Shown in pieces: positions 1 to 8,829 of a DNA stretch of 64,000 nucleotides (positions are counted from its first letter, which is position 1; each line of letters begins with the position of its first letter). The notes beneath the pieces are model-generated. The model was not told the DNA's origin and did not search any database. It saw only the letters and a program-made list of their open reading frames with translations. Source of the DNA: Cognatundibacterium aquatile (GTDB lineage: Bacteria > Pseudomonadota > Gammaproteobacteria > Burkholderiales > Burkholderiaceae_D); assembly GCF_014699135.1 (NCBI RefSeq), contig NZ_JACOFT010000005.1, positions 124,288-188,287 on the forward strand. Direction: 5' to 3'. The translations under genes and the position numbers were made by a program.

Positions 1-223
1 GTTCAGCGAGCAACATCATCAACGCGGCCGTTTCTATATATGGCTTACCATCGCACACCAACGTCGGCACGACCCCGTTCGGATTCAGGCGCAGGTAAGC
101 GGGATCTTTTTGCTGATTTTTTTCAAAATCGACCAGTTGCAGTTCGTAGGGCGCACCTGTTTCCAGTAAGGCCAGATGCACCGCCATGCTGGCGGTCGCC
201 GGAGCGTAATAAAGTGTGTACAT
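1..223 (-). CDS. Glutathione S-transferase family protein (partial, N-terminal part only)
   Basis: The gene starts at 223 and runs off the left edge, so only about 74 residues are visible. They read as a thioredoxin-fold N-terminal GST domain: a start MYTLYYAPATASMAVH, the acidic pair seen in E-T-G-A-P-Y, and the NPNGVVPTLV segment with the cis-proline that contacts glutathione, then an IETAALM helix in the place of the usual E-S glutathione-binding pair. The family conjugates glutathione to electrophiles or acts as a thiol reductase in the cytoplasm. No strong Shine-Dalgarno sequence is visible. The substrate cannot be told, and the C-terminal helical domain lies outside the window. Confidence 0.8.
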   Translation of the reverse strand, partial: MYTLYYAPATASMAVHLALLETGAPYELQLVDFEKNQQKDPAYLRLNPNGVVPTLVCDGKPYIETAALMMLLAE

Positions 224-292
224 GATTTGTCTGGAAAATCGGGCAGAGCCGGAAACATTCGCCGGCAAACATGATTGAAATGAAGGAAGCAC

Positions 293-1045
293 TTAGTGTT
301 GCTCACCGCAAACCGGGCAGCGCGGATTTTTTTTCATTCCTATCGTCGTCCATTCCATGCTCATCGCATCCAGCAGCAGTAAGCGGCCTTGCAGAGATTT
401 ACCCGTTTGCATGATCAGCTTCAATGCTTCGGCTGCCTGCATGGTGCCGATGATCCCGACCAGTGGCGCAAAGACACCCATGCTGGAACACAGGACTTCC
501 TCGAATTTCTGATCCGGTGGAAACAGACATGCATAGCAAGGCGATTCCGTATTACGCGTATCGAAGACGCTGATCTGGCCATCAAATGCAATGGCCGCAC
601 CGGAGACCAGCGGTCGTTGATATTTGACACAGGCAGCGTTCACCGCATGACGCGTGCTGAAATTGTCACAGCAATCAAGCACAATGTCCGCTTGCTGTAT
701 CAGCTCTTCGAGCCGCTCACCTTGAGCCCGTTCTTGCAGGGCGATGACATGAACATCAGGATTGATCTGTTGCAGCGCTGTCCGGCCGGATAAGACTTTC
801 GCCATGCCGACCCGCTCAGTGGTATGCAGAATTTGTCTTTGCAGATTTGTCAGATCGACGAAGTCATTATCAACCAGGGTAAGGCTGCCGACACCGGCGC
901 TGGCAAGATACAGAGCGGCAGGCGAGCCAAGGCCACCGGCACCGATGATCAGAACTTTGGCTTCAGTAATTTTTTTCTGGCCTTCTATGCCTATCTGTTC
1001 AAGCAGAATATGGCGCGAATAGCGCAGGAGTTGATTGTCGTTCAT
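293..1045 (-). CDS. moeB: Molybdopterin-synthase adenylyltransferase MoeB (HesA/MoeB/ThiF family)
   Basis: 250 residues. This E1-like enzyme adenylates the C-terminus of MoaD (or ThiS) so that sulfur can be added for molybdopterin or thiamine synthesis in the cytoplasm. Visible: the nucleotide-binding loop GAGGLGSP (35-42), the R-Q-I segment near residue 70, the D-C-C-D-N motif (124-128), and two zinc-binding C-x2-C pairs (C170/C173 and C243/C246). The length is usual for MoeB without a rhodanese tail. A ThiF role is possible because the two are hard to separate by sequence. It lies downstream of ctpA, but a strong terminator ends only about 6 bases before its start codon and no Shine-Dalgarno sequence is seen. 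Confidence 0.88.
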   Translation of the reverse strand: MNDNQLLRYSRHILLEQIGIEGQKKITEAKVLIIGAGGLGSPAALYLASAGVGSLTLVDNDFVDLTNLQRQILHTTERVGMAKVLSGRTALQQINPDVHVIALQERAQGERLEELIQQADIVLDCCDNFSTRHAVNAACVKYQRPLVSGAAIAFDGQISVFDTRNTESPCYACLFPPDQKFEEVLCSSMGVFAPLVGIIGTMQAAEALKLIMQTGKSLQGRLLLLDAMSMEWTTIGMKKNPRCPVCGEQH

Positions 1046-1050
1046 GAGAT

Positions 1051-1077
1051 AAAAAAGGCCGCTGTGCAGCGGCCTTG
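1051..1077 (-). terminator. Rho-independent terminator between ctpA and moeB
   Basis: Read on the minus strand, AAGGCCGCTG and CAGCGGCCTT pair around a two-base loop and are followed by a run of T. This should end the gpmA-EnvC-like-ctpA message just before the moeB start codon at 1045. Confidence 0.85.
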
Positions 1078-1086
1078 AAGGTCTGA

Positions 1087-2568
1087 TTATTTTTTCTTGT
1101 GATCAGATTTGCCGTCTTTGTCGGTTTTCTCTGATTTTTCCGCACCGTCTTTTGCTGCGTCTTTTGTTTCTTTCACTTCTTTTGGCTCAGTCACTTTGAC
1201 CGGCAAGCCTTTCAGATGATTCAGGGCCTGTGCTAACTGGAAATCTTCTTTGCTGCCGTATTCCAGTGGTTTGCTTTTCTTGGCCAATGCCAGCAGGCGT
1301 TGCTCTTCCTCCAGCTCGTCCACTTTCGGGCGGACAACTTCTTTTTCTTTGTCGTTCGTCAGATGCTTTTGCAAATCTGCTTCACGTGCGCGGAAACTGT
1401 TGAAACCATCACCTTCGGCTGTTTCTTCTACATTCAGATCCGGCACGATGCCTTTTGCCTGTATCGAGCGGCCATTCGGTGTGTAGTAGCGCGCAGTCGT
1501 CAGTTTGACTGCTGTATCAGCAGAAATCTGGCGTATGGTCTGCACAGAACCTTTACCGAAACTCTGAGTACCGATCACCGTTGCGCGTTTGTAATCCTGC
1601 AAAGCACCGGCAACGATTTCAGATGCAGAAGCAGAACCGGTATTGATCAGCACAACCATAGGCACATTTTTAATGGCTTCCGGTAATTTGGCCAGCGGGT
1701 CACCCATCGCGCGGCCTGCATAATATTCACGTTTGGCGTAGAAGGTTGCTTTCGAGTCTGCCAACTGTCCATTGGTGGAGACCACCGGCACGTCCTTAGG
1801 CAAAAACGCAGCGGAAACACCGACGGCGCCTGGCAGTACGCCGCCCGGATCATTGCGTAAATCCAGCACCAGACCTTTGATTGCAGGGTCTTGCGCATAC
1901 AAAATCTGGATTTTCTTGGCCATATCTTCAACGGTTGGCTCCTGGAATTGCGAGATGCGCAGCCATGCATAACCAGGTTCAACGATCTTGGCCTTCACAC
2001 TTTGCTGTTTGATCAGTTCACGTGTGATGGTGACGATAATTGGTTTGTCTTCCGTTTTGCGGGCGATCGTCAGCGTGATTTTGGTATTCGGTTCACCACG
2101 CATTTTTTTGACGGCTTCATCGAGCGTCATGCCTTTGACTGGCAGCGAATCGAGGCGTGTGATCAGATCGCCGGGTTTTAAGCCAGCACGGTAGGCAGGG
2201 GAATCTTCAATCGGTGAAACGATTTTGACATAGCCGTCTTCCATCCCGACTTCAATGCCGAGGCCGACGAATTTACCTTGTGTGCCTTCCTTTAATTCTT
2301 TAAAGGATTTCTTATCCAGATAGGCGGAGTGCGGGTCCAGCGATGCCACCATGCCAGAGATTGCTTCTGTCAGCAGTTTATTATCATCGACAGGTTCGAC
2401 ATAATCTGACTTGATCAGACCGAAGACATCAGCCAACTGGCGCAATTCTTCCACTGGCAGGGGGCTGCCGGCATTTTTTTGCGCAAGAGCAGAAAACTGC
2501 ATGGAAACCGCCACGCCAGCGACCATGCCCAGGCCGATTAAACCGAAATTCTTAAATTTACTGCCCAT
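1087..2568 (-). CDS. ctpA: C-terminal processing peptidase (S41 family, CtpA type)
   Basis: 493 residues. This periplasmic serine protease trims or degrades proteins from their C-termini and often controls cell-wall hydrolases. Visible: an N-terminal hydrophobic signal or anchor (about 8-30), a PDZ domain (about 95-180, with GLGIEV and GLKPGDLI), then the peptidase core with the Ser/Lys dyad. By alignment with CtpB the residues are Ser314 (in G-S-A-S-A-S-E), Lys339 (in SFGKGSVQ) and Gln343, with the same spacing. The C-terminal 70 residues are low-complexity Lys/Asp/Glu. It follows the EnvC-like gene by 14 bases, so the two are probably co-transcribed. That pairing is common in proteobacteria and suggests control of peptidoglycan hydrolysis. 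Confidence 0.93.
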   Translation of the reverse strand: MGSKFKNFGLIGLGMVAGVAVSMQFSALAQKNAGSPLPVEELRQLADVFGLIKSDYVEPVDDNKLLTEAISGMVASLDPHSAYLDKKSFKELKEGTQGKFVGLGIEVGMEDGYVKIVSPIEDSPAYRAGLKPGDLITRLDSLPVKGMTLDEAVKKMRGEPNTKITLTIARKTEDKPIIVTITRELIKQQSVKAKIVEPGYAWLRISQFQEPTVEDMAKKIQILYAQDPAIKGLVLDLRNDPGGVLPGAVGVSAAFLPKDVPVVSTNGQLADSKATFYAKREYYAGRAMGDPLAKLPEAIKNVPMVVLINTGSASASEIVAGALQDYKRATVIGTQSFGKGSVQTIRQISADTAVKLTTARYYTPNGRSIQAKGIVPDLNVEETAEGDGFNSFRAREADLQKHLTNDKEKEVVRPKVDELEEEQRLLALAKKSKPLEYGSKEDFQLAQALNHLKGLPVKVTEPKEVKETKDAAKDGAEKSEKTDKDGKSDHKKK

Positions 2569-2582
2569 GATTCACCTAATGC

Positions 2583-3920
2583 CTATTTAACGACGATCCA
2601 GTTAAGTGGATCAAATGCCCGTCCCTGATGACGGATTTCAAAGTATAAACCTGATTCTTCATTGCCGCCGCTGTTACCGGCACTGGCAATAATGTCGCCC
2701 GCTTTGACGCTGTCGCCGACATGTTTCAATACTGCCTGATTATTGCCATAGATGCTCATGTATTGGTCGCCATGACCAACAATAATCATATTTCCGTAAC
2801 CTTTATACCAATCTGCAAAAATGACTTTGCCCGCTGCGATGGCTTTAATTTCACTGCCTTCACCGGCTTTGATGAATAAACCTTTCCAGCTTGGTCCATC
2901 GCCGCGCTTGCTGCCAAACTTCGCCAGAATTTCGCCTTTGACTGGTAATCTTAATTGCCCTTTCAGTCGATCAAATTCACCCGCTGGTGGTGCTTCTGAC
3001 TTCACCTGTTTCGGTGGCGGCTCGTCTGCATCAATCGCATTCGGATTCGGCTTCTTACCGGCTTTCTTGTCCAGCGCCGCTTGCTTCGCTCTTTCTTTTT
3101 GCGCCGCAATTCTTTCCTGGCGCTGTTTCTCTTCCTGTTCCGCGCGCAGTTTATCGGCTTTCAACTGCTCTTCTATCAGTTGATTCAGACGTGAGACAAG
3201 ATTACTCAGTCTTTGTTCATCTTTTTGCAGATTATCTGCCTGTTTTTTTTGTGCGTAGAGTTTGTTTGATAACTGTCCGACCAGCGTCGCATGTTTTTTC
3301 TTTTCTTTTTCTAACGCGATCTTGTGGTCTTTTTCTTCTTCGGCGATTTCATCGAGTTCGGCTTTGGCCTCTTGCGCATCCTGGGTATTTTTTTCTGCCG
3401 CTTTCAGACTGCTGCGCAGGCTTTCTATCATTTTTGCCTGCGTTTGCGAGACATAGCCCATGTATTGCAGATCGCGGTTAATCCGGTTCGGATTGTCACC
3501 GGACAGCAGCAGCTTGATACGATCGCTGTCGCCATGCATGTACTGCCGGCGCAGGAACGTCGACAGTTGTTTTTTTTGCTTTTCTATCTGTGCGCTTAAG
3601 GCTTGTTGTTGCTCGGTCAGTTGCCGGAGTTTTTCTTCGGTCTGCGCTTGTTCGTTCTGCAAATCGCGTAAAGACCGGTTCGCTTCCGAGATGGCTTTTT
3701 CAGACTCGGCGAGTGCATCGCTGGCCTGATCTTTGGCGCTCTCGGTCTTATTGATGTCTGTTTTTAATGCTTTCAGTTTTTGCTGCAACTCTGCACGTTC
3801 AGCTTCTGCTTTATTTTTTTGCAGGGCGCGCGAGTTACTGGCGGCAAAGCCTGATGCTGCTGTACCTGTGATCGACAGGCACAGCAGACTGGAAAGCAAA
3901 AAGCGTGTGTGTTTTTGCAT
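2583..3920 (-). CDS. EnvC-like murein hydrolase activator (degenerate M23/LytM protein)
   Basis: 445 residues. A signal peptide (about 1-27) is followed by a long coiled coil (about 30-270) rich in Lys/Gln/Glu, a Pro/Lys linker, and a C-terminal LytM fold (about 345-445). Active M23 enzymes keep an H-x(n)-D pair and an H-x-H motif. Here the first position reads W-K-G-L-F-I-K, and the H-x-H region ends S-I-Y-G-N, so the zinc ligands are incomplete. This is the pattern of EnvC, which does not cut peptidoglycan itself but activates amidases at the septum. It sits 6 bases from gpmA and 14 from ctpA in one minus-strand unit. Confidence 0.87.
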   Translation of the reverse strand: MQKHTRFLLSSLLCLSITGTAASGFAASNSRALQKNKAEAERAELQQKLKALKTDINKTESAKDQASDALAESEKAISEANRSLRDLQNEQAQTEEKLRQLTEQQQALSAQIEKQKKQLSTFLRRQYMHGDSDRIKLLLSGDNPNRINRDLQYMGYVSQTQAKMIESLRSSLKAAEKNTQDAQEAKAELDEIAEEEKDHKIALEKEKKKHATLVGQLSNKLYAQKKQADNLQKDEQRLSNLVSRLNQLIEEQLKADKLRAEQEEKQRQERIAAQKERAKQAALDKKAGKKPNPNAIDADEPPPKQVKSEAPPAGEFDRLKGQLRLPVKGEILAKFGSKRGDGPSWKGLFIKAGEGSEIKAIAAGKVIFADWYKGYGNMIIVGHGDQYMSIYGNNQAVLKHVGDSVKAGDIIASAGNSGGNEESGLYFEIRHQGRAFDPLNWIVVK

Positions 3921-3926
3921 CTAGGA

Positions 3927-4673
3927 TTACTTGGATTTACCCTGGCTGGCAACGGCTTTCAGTGCGGCTTCAATCGCCGACTGGTCACCGAGGTAATAAT
4001 GTCTGATTGGTTTCAGATCAGCATCCAGTTCATACACCAAAGGCTGACCATTAGGAATATTCAGATTGACGATATCGTCGTCGCTGATGCCATCGAGCAT
4101 TTTGATCAGGGCGCGCAGGCTGTTGCCGTGTGCTGAGATCAGGATACGTTTGCCAGAGCGGATCGCAGGTGCAATGCTGTCTTCCCATGCCGGTACGACG
4201 CGTGCCACTGTGTCTTTCAAACATTCTGTCAATGGGATTTGTTTGCGATCCAGACCGGCATAACGCGGATCATTAAACGACGTGCGGTCATCGTCTTCTG
4301 CCAGCGGATTTGGCGGTGTGTCATAGCTGCGGCGCCATACCAATACTTGGTCATCACCGTACTTGGCGGCAGTTTCTGCTTTGTTCAGGCCTTGCAGCGC
4401 GCCATAGTGGCGCTCATTCAGACGCCAGTCGTGCACGACTGGCAGCCACATCAGATCCATTTCATCGAGCGTGCCCCACAGCGTGCGGATTGCACGTTTG
4501 AGGACGGAAGTGTAGGCCAGGTCAAATGTCAGCCCGGCTTCTTTGAGTAATTTCCCCGCTTGTGTCGCCTCGGCGACGCCTTTCGGGGTCAGGTCAACGT
4601 CGGTCCAGCCGGTGAAACGGTTGTCAAGATTCCAGGTGGATTCACCGTGTCGCATTAATACGATTTTGTACAT
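3927..4673 (-). CDS. gpmA: 2,3-bisphosphoglycerate-dependent phosphoglycerate mutase
   Basis: 248 residues, the usual length. It interconverts 3- and 2-phosphoglycerate in glycolysis and gluconeogenesis in the cytoplasm. Visible: the phospho-histidine motif L-M-R-H-G-E-S (His9), Glu87 in R-L-N-E-R-H-Y-G, and the second active-site His182 in S-A-H-G-N-S. The C-terminal tail closes the active site in this family. It is the first gene of the minus-strand run toward ctpA and diverges from the rhodanese gene across a gap of about 100 bases. Confidence 0.96.
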   Translation of the reverse strand: MYKIVLMRHGESTWNLDNRFTGWTDVDLTPKGVAEATQAGKLLKEAGLTFDLAYTSVLKRAIRTLWGTLDEMDLMWLPVVHDWRLNERHYGALQGLNKAETAAKYGDDQVLVWRRSYDTPPNPLAEDDDRTSFNDPRYAGLDRKQIPLTECLKDTVARVVPAWEDSIAPAIRSGKRILISAHGNSLRALIKMLDGISDDDIVNLNIPNGQPLVYELDADLKPIRHYYLGDQSAIEAALKAVASQGKSK

Positions 4674-4730
4674 AGTGGTCAGTTTAAGTCGTGGTTAGTA
4701 TGCATTTAAATATGTTCGCTGCATCTATTT

Positions 4731-4736
4731 TATAAT
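4731..4736 (+). promoter_or_regulatory. Candidate -10 box for the rhodanese-grxC unit
   Basis: A perfect TATAAT lies 38 bases before the GTG start of the rhodanese gene in the divergent gap with gpmA. No good -35 box is seen 17 bases upstream, so this is a candidate only. Confidence 0.4.
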
Positions 4737-4774
4737 GACGGGCTTCTGATAACCATTTTTACTACTGGAAACCT

Positions 4775-5176
4775 GTGAAATTCATTCTTGATAATATTTT
4801 TCTGATCGGTATTGCGTTGATTTCTGGTGGTGCTTTATTGCTGCCTTTGTTGCAACGCCGTGGTGCCAAAGTGTCGCAATTACAGGCGACACAATACATC
4901 AATCAGGGCAAAACGCTGGTGCTGGATGTGCGTAGCGCAGACGAATTTGCGACGGGCCATCTGCCGAATGCAAAAAATATCCCGCTGGCAGAAATCAATA
5001 ATCGCTTGAAAGAAATCGAAAAGTCCAAAAATGCAGTGGTGATCACTGTCTGCGCGACGGGCGTGCGTTCTTCGAATGCCGTTTCTGTGTTGAATAAAGC
5101 CGGATTTGCGCAGGTATTCAGTCTCGATGGTGGCACCGAAGCCTGGAAAACCCAGGGTATGCCGATTGTTAAGTAA
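4775..5176 (+). CDS. Membrane-anchored rhodanese-like sulfurtransferase
   Basis: 133 residues starting at GTG, with a modest GGAA ribosome site just upstream. An N-terminal membrane helix (about 5-26) is followed by a single rhodanese domain with the catalytic loop C-A-T-G-V-R-S-S (Cys93) and the usual D-V-R-S-A-D-E-F and G-H-L-P-N-A motifs. The family transfers sulfane sulfur. The anchored single-domain form is the YibN type, found beside grxC and secB in many gamma- and betaproteobacteria. That same order occurs here, with grxC 24 bases downstream. Confidence 0.9.
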   Translation: MKFILDNIFLIGIALISGGALLLPLLQRRGAKVSQLQATQYINQGKTLVLDVRSADEFATGHLPNAKNIPLAEINNRLKEIEKSKNAVVITVCATGVRSSNAVSVLNKAGFAQVFSLDGGTEAWKTQGMPIVK

Positions 5177-5200
5177 GCTGTAAAGTAGCTGGAGAAGTGT

Positions 5201-5461
5201 ATGAAACCGCAAGTTCGTATGTATAGCACGGGCGTTTGTCCGTATTGCACGATGGCTGAACGCTTGTTGAAATCCAAGGGCGTCGATGAAATCGACAAAG
5301 TGCGCATTGATCTTGATCCTGCCGAACGCGATGCGATGATGCAGAAAACCGGGCGCCGCACGGTGCCGCAGATTTACATCGGCGACACCCATGTTGGTGG
5401 TTTTGACGATTTATCGGCCCTTGATCGTGCCGGTAAGCTCGATGCTTTGCTGAATCCTTGA
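5201..5461 (+). CDS. grxC: Glutaredoxin 3
   Basis: 86 residues. It reduces disulfides and glutathionylated proteins with electrons from glutathione in the cytoplasm. The dithiol active site C-P-Y-C is at residues 13-16. The T-V-P-Q-I-Y-I-G segment carries the cis-proline, and G-G-F-D-D-L contacts glutathione. The rhodanese gene ends 24 bases upstream, so the two are likely one transcript, closed by a terminator right after the stop codon. Confidence 0.96.
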   Translation: MKPQVRMYSTGVCPYCTMAERLLKSKGVDEIDKVRIDLDPAERDAMMQKTGRRTVPQIYIGDTHVGGFDDLSALDRAGKLDALLNP

Positions 5462-5465
5462 GCAA

Positions 5466-5489
5466 AAAATCCGGCTTTGACCGGATTTT
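5466..5489 (+). terminator. Terminator after grxC
   Basis: AAAATCCGG and CCGGATTTT form a perfect stem around CTTTGA, five bases after the grxC stop codon. The T-run is short, so efficiency is uncertain. Confidence 0.7.
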
Positions 5490-5520
5490 CTACGGGCTTG
5501 CTGTTGAAGTGTCTGCGAAG

Positions 5521-5550
5521 TTGTGATTTTTGCAGTCTCCTTGCTACAAT
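5521..5550 (+). promoter_or_regulatory. Candidate sigma-70 promoter for secB
   Basis: TTGTGA, 18 bases, then TACAAT. It lies after the grxC terminator and about 90 bases before the secB start codon, so secB can be transcribed separately from the rhodanese-grxC unit. Confidence 0.55.
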
Positions 5551-5641
5551 AAGGCGGCGCGATCTTGAAATGGCCAGAATCGGCCCTATCTGCCCATCTC
5601 GCTGTTCATTATTAATCTTTTAGAATTTTAGAAAGTCTCAC

Positions 5642-6115
5642 ATGTCTGACGAAAATCTGCAGCCCGTATTCCAAATCCAACGCGTATATCTGAAAGATTT
5701 GTCGCTTGAACAGCCAAATTCTCCAGCGATTTTCCTGGAACAAGAAGCCCCTGGCATCGAAGTTTCTGTTGATGTCGGCAATGAAAAACTGGCGGATGGC
5801 ATTTTTGAATCGACAGTGACAGTGACTGTGACAGCTAAAATCGGCGACAAAGTAGCGTTCCTGGTTGAAGGCAAACAAGCCGGTATTTTCGAAGCGCGCA
5901 ATATCCCTGAAGATCAGCTCGATCCATTGCTGGGTATCGGTTGCCCGAACATCATCTATCCATACCTGCGTTCTAACGTAGCGGATGCGATCACCCGCGC
6001 TGGTTTCCCACCGATTCATCTGTCGGAAATCAACTTTGAAGCCTTCTATGCGCAACGTTTGCAAATCGCAGCAGATCAGGCTAACGCAGCTGAAGCACCT
6101 GCGACTATCCAGTAA
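5642..6115 (+). CDS. secB: Protein-export chaperone SecB
   Basis: 157 residues, typical of the family. SecB is a cytoplasmic homotetramer that keeps secretory precursors unfolded and hands them to SecA. The sequence matches along its whole length: Q-R-V-Y-L-K-D-L-S near the start, the central beta-strands (T-V-T-V-T-A-K), [13 protein letters not shown], and the G-F-P-P-I-H-L segment. It follows grxC after a terminator and its own candidate promoter. The SH3 protein and gpsA follow on the same strand. Confidence 0.96.
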   Translation: MSDENLQPVFQIQRVYLKDLSLEQPNSPAIFLEQEAPGIEVSVDVGNEKLADGIFESTVTVTVTAKIGDKVAFLVEGKQAGIFEARNIPEDQLDPLLGIGCPNIIYPYLRSNVADAITRAGFPPIHLSEINFEAFYAQRLQIAADQANAAEAPATIQ

Positions 6116-6178
6116 TTTTCCTGATACCCGCCGGATCGCCATCTGATTGACGATCCGCGCGGGTGAAGAAAGAAGTTC

Positions 6179-6628
6179 ATGCGCGGCTTGATTTCCATTT
6201 CTACCCTGAGTCTGTTGGCGACGCTGGTGACAGCGCCGGTGCAGGCGATGGAGTTCCGTTCGGTTGGTGCGACGCCTGTGATTATGTACGACGCGCCTTC
6301 GGTCAAAGGTGGCAAAGTCTATGTGGCGCCACGCGGCATGCCGGTGGAAGTGATTTTTACCTCGGGTGCGTGGAGCAAAGTCAGGGATATGGCGGGCGAC
6401 CTGAGTTGGGTCGAATCCAAGGATCTGATTACCCGCCGCAATCTGATTGTGCGGGTTGCCAATGCGAAAATCCGCGCCAGTGCTGATGACAGTGCCGCAC
6501 TGGTATTCAGCGCTGAGAAAAACGTCTTGCTGGAAATGGCCGAGCCTGCTTCGGCCGGTTGGGTCAAAGTCCGGCATCGCGACGGGCAACTTGGTTACGT
6601 GAAAGTGAACGAGGTCTGGGGTTTATAA
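6179..6628 (+). CDS. Secreted SH3-domain protein
   Basis: 149 residues with a signal peptide (cleavage near A-Q-A-M, about residue 23). The mature part reads as two bacterial SH3-like repeats: one starting near V-I-M-Y-D-A-P-S with the signature W-S-K-V-R-D, and a second near K-I-R-A-S-A-D-D-S with W-V-K-V-R-H and G-Y-V-K-V. Such domains often bind peptidoglycan in the periplasm, though this protein has no catalytic domain. It sits between secB (63 bases upstream) and gpsA, an order found in related Burkholderiales. The exact role is unknown. Confidence 0.8.
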   Translation: MRGLISISTLSLLATLVTAPVQAMEFRSVGATPVIMYDAPSVKGGKVYVAPRGMPVEVIFTSGAWSKVRDMAGDLSWVESKDLITRRNLIVRVANAKIRASADDSAALVFSAEKNVLLEMAEPASAGWVKVRHRDGQLGYVKVNEVWGL

Positions 6629-6664
6629 TTCCGCCCTGATCGCTGGTTTGACGGCAGTAATTCA

Positions 6665-6692
6665 AAAGAGGACAGCGTGCTGTCCTTTTTTT
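6665..6692 (+). terminator. Terminator after the SH3-domain gene
   Basis: AGGACAGC and GCTGTCCT pair around a very short loop and are followed by seven T. It ends the secB/SH3 transcript before the repeat element and gpsA. Confidence 0.85.
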
Positions 6693-6782
6693 GTATGTGA
6701 TACGCAATGACGGATTGTATTTGCTGGCGTAAAGCTGGCGGAACCGATTACTGAAGACAGCCGGTATTTCAGGGCGAAATTC

Positions 6783-6871
6783 GCATACTCCCCCTGTTTT
6801 TATTAAAAACCCACCGATTGTCGGCATAGATAAAGGGCTTCAAAATATACTGGTGGGAGTATATTTGAGCC
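6783..6871 (-). repeat. Dispersed ~85-bp palindromic repeat, copy 1
   Basis: On the minus strand it begins with a palindrome (GGCTC, AAATATACT, CCCACC, AGTATATTT, then AAGCC) and ends 89 bases later in GGGGGAGTATGC. The same order of parts occurs at 20183-20268 and 24298-24382, and a variant lies at 45608-45689. It lies between the terminator of the SH3 gene and the gpsA start, so the gpsA promoter may lie inside or beside it. Confidence 0.7.
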
Positions 6872-6902
6872 GTTTCTGATGAATTCCATCGTAGGTAAGA
6901 GC

Positions 6903-7901
6903 ATGAATATCAGCGTATTAGGCGCAGGTGCCTGGGGCACAGCAGTGGCGATTGCCCTGACAGCAAAAAACAAAGTATTGATGTGGGGCCGGAATCAGGC
7001 CGCGATGCAGGAAATACAGGCGCAGTGTGAGAATGTCGTTTATCTGCCGGGGTTTCCGCTGCCAGACAATCTCGAAATCACTGCGGATTTTTCCGCTGCG
7101 ATGGCGCATGTTGCGGGGAATGACAGCCTGCTGGTGATTGCGACTTCGGTATCCGGTCTGCGCCCGACTTTAGAGGCTTGCCTGCCGTATGCGCCGCAAA
7201 ATGTGATCTGGCTGTGCAAAGGTTTCGAAGAGGCGACGCAGTTACTGCCGCATCAGATTGCCCGCGAAATACTGGGCGATGATGTGGCCATCGGTGCTTT
7301 GTCCGGCCCGTCGTTTGCGCAGGAAGTCGCGCAGGGATTACCTTGCGCGCTGACGATTGCTTCGACTTCTCCGGCACTCTGCCAACGTGTTGTGCAAGCC
7401 CTGCACGTCAATGCGATGCGGGTGTATTCCAGCGATGATCTGGTCGGTGTTGAAGTCGGCGGGGCAGTCAAAAATATTCTGGCGATTGCTACCGGTGTGG
7501 CTGACGGACTGGGTCTTGGCCTGAATGCGCGCGCAGCTTTGATGACGCGCGGTCTGGCAGAGATCAGCCGGCTTGGTGTTGCGCTCGGCGGTAAAGCGGA
7601 AACCCTGATGGGCCTGACTGGCGTTGGCGATTTAATTCTGACCTGCACAGGTGATTTGTCGCGTAACCGCAAAGTCGGCCTGGCGCTGGCACAAGGAAAG
7701 TCGCTCGCGGTGATTATCGAAGAGCTGGGTCATGTTGCCGAAGGCGTACGTTGCGCGCAGGCGGTGCGCAGTCTGGCAGCCCGACTGGGCGTCGATATGC
7801 CGATTACGAATGCGGTGGCGGGAGTCTTATTTGATGGCGTTTCTGCCAGAGAAATGAGTATGCGTTTGTTGGCTCGCGATTCTAAGCAGGAAGTCAGCTG
7901 A
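6903..7901 (+). CDS. gpsA: NAD(P)-dependent glycerol-3-phosphate dehydrogenase
   Basis: 332 residues from the ATG at 6903, chosen because it directly precedes the family N-terminus [14 protein letters not shown] and has AGG about eight bases upstream. An in-frame ATG at 6879 lacks a ribosome site. The enzyme reduces dihydroxyacetone phosphate to sn-glycerol-3-phosphate for phospholipid synthesis in the cytoplasm. Visible: the dinucleotide loop (7-14), the catalytic-lysine segment [13 protein letters not shown], and the C-terminal [12 protein letters not shown] segment. A dispersed repeat lies just upstream of the start. Confidence 0.95.
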   Translation: MNISVLGAGAWGTAVAIALTAKNKVLMWGRNQAAMQEIQAQCENVVYLPGFPLPDNLEITADFSAAMAHVAGNDSLLVIATSVSGLRPTLEACLPYAPQNVIWLCKGFEEATQLLPHQIAREILGDDVAIGALSGPSFAQEVAQGLPCALTIASTSPALCQRVVQALHVNAMRVYSSDDLVGVEVGGAVKNILAIATGVADGLGLGLNARAALMTRGLAEISRLGVALGGKAETLMGLTGVGDLILTCTGDLSRNRKVGLALAQGKSLAVIIEELGHVAEGVRCAQAVRSLAARLGVDMPITNAVAGVLFDGVSAREMSMRLLARDSKQEVS

Positions 7902-7902
7902 A

Positions 7903-8115
7903 TCAATAACGGCGGCGTTGTGCCGGGTATTCCAGCACCCGCGTGATCACCGGTTCGGCAATTGCGTGGCGCTGCATCAGCTCTCGGGTTTTTGCGAATC
8001 CCAGTATGTCCAGATAGTGCAGCCCGATATCCACCAGTAAGCGTGAAATCACATCTTTGCGCCGCAATGGCTGACAATATTTGCGTAAAGCTTTACGGCG
8101 GCGGCTTCCTGGCAT
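7903..8115 (-). CDS. Small basic hypothetical protein
   Basis: 70 residues from the ATG at 8115, preferred over an in-frame ATG at 8160 because GGAG lies seven bases upstream. The N-terminus is strongly basic (R-R-R-K-A-L-R-K, then R-R-K), followed by an amphipathic region and a basic end (Q-R-R-R-Y). There is no signal peptide or membrane helix. I do not recognise the family. The stop codon is two bases from the gpsA stop (tail-to-tail). The reading frame is clean and the ribosome site good, but a chance frame cannot be excluded. Confidence 0.5.
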   Translation of the reverse strand: MPGSRRRKALRKYCQPLRRKDVISRLLVDIGLHYLDILGFAKTRELMQRHAIAEPVITRVLEYPAQRRRY

Positions 8116-8238
8116 GACGGGCTCCGGCTGGTAGTATGAGCCGAGTATAAAGCCAGCCATGCAGCTTTGCCACTATCGTGTTGTCAAATGTGCATAGATC
8201 ATCAATTTGCCCTGTGTCATTGCCGTTCTGAGCGACGA

Positions 8239-8754
8239 TCAGAGCGTGGGAAAATCGGTGGCGTTGATGAATTCAGCCAGCAGTGCTTCCAGTCCTTGCT
8301 GATCTTCTGCTGAAAAGCGGTTCAGATGCGGGCTGTCGATATCAAACACACCGGCGACCTGTCCATTCACGATCACCGGAATCACGATTTCAGAATTCGA
8401 TGCAGAATCACATGCGATATGTCCGGGAAACGCGTGTACATCGGCAACCAGCACTGTGCGTTTTTCCGCTGCTGCAGTACCGCAGACGCCACGTTTAAAC
8501 GGAATGCGCGCGCAGGCGACTTTGCCCTGAAATGGCCCGACCAGTAAATCATGTGGAAATTCTGTCGTGGGGTTTTTTGCCGGTGTACACAGATAAAACC
8601 CGGCCCAGTTCAGCCCCGTCAGGCTGTGATAAATAAAGGCAGAAAATTGCGACGCGTTGGTGCTCAGATTGCGTTCGCCTTCTAAAATGCTGCGGATCTG
8701 TTTTACCAGCAAGGCATAATCTGGTTTTTCACTCGCGGCCGAAGTTTCAAACAT
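8239..8754 (-). CDS. msrC: GAF-domain free-methionine-(R)-sulfoxide reductase
   Basis: 171 residues, a single GAF domain. The family reduces free (R)-methionine sulfoxide in the cytoplasm. The key evidence is three cysteines at 81, 91 and 115, with exactly the spacing of the catalytic and resolving cysteines of the E. coli enzyme (84, 94, 118). Other signature stretches are L-N-W-A-G-F-Y-L, L-L-V-G-P-F-Q-G and the E-I-V-I-P-V strand. It is separated by 75 bases from the small basic gene upstream, on the same strand as hslVU, and may serve the same oxidative or heat-stress response. Confidence 0.9.
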   Translation of the reverse strand: MFETSAASEKPDYALLVKQIRSILEGERNLSTNASQFSAFIYHSLTGLNWAGFYLCTPAKNPTTEFPHDLLVGPFQGKVACARIPFKRGVCGTAAAEKRTVLVADVHAFPGHIACDSASNSEIVIPVIVNGQVAGVFDIDSPHLNRFSAEDQQGLEALLAEFINATDFPTL

Positions 8755-8829
8755 GGTGTTTTCTCTTGAAATAAAATGTCGCGCTGACTTAAGTTGAGTA
8801 AGGCACGCGCGATAAAAAATGTTCAGGCT

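Noticed and set aside
5612-6589. A 325-codon minus-strand reading frame over secB and the SH3 gene
   Set aside because: Antisense to two clear genes. The protein is His/Arg/Asn-rich in the way shadow frames are.
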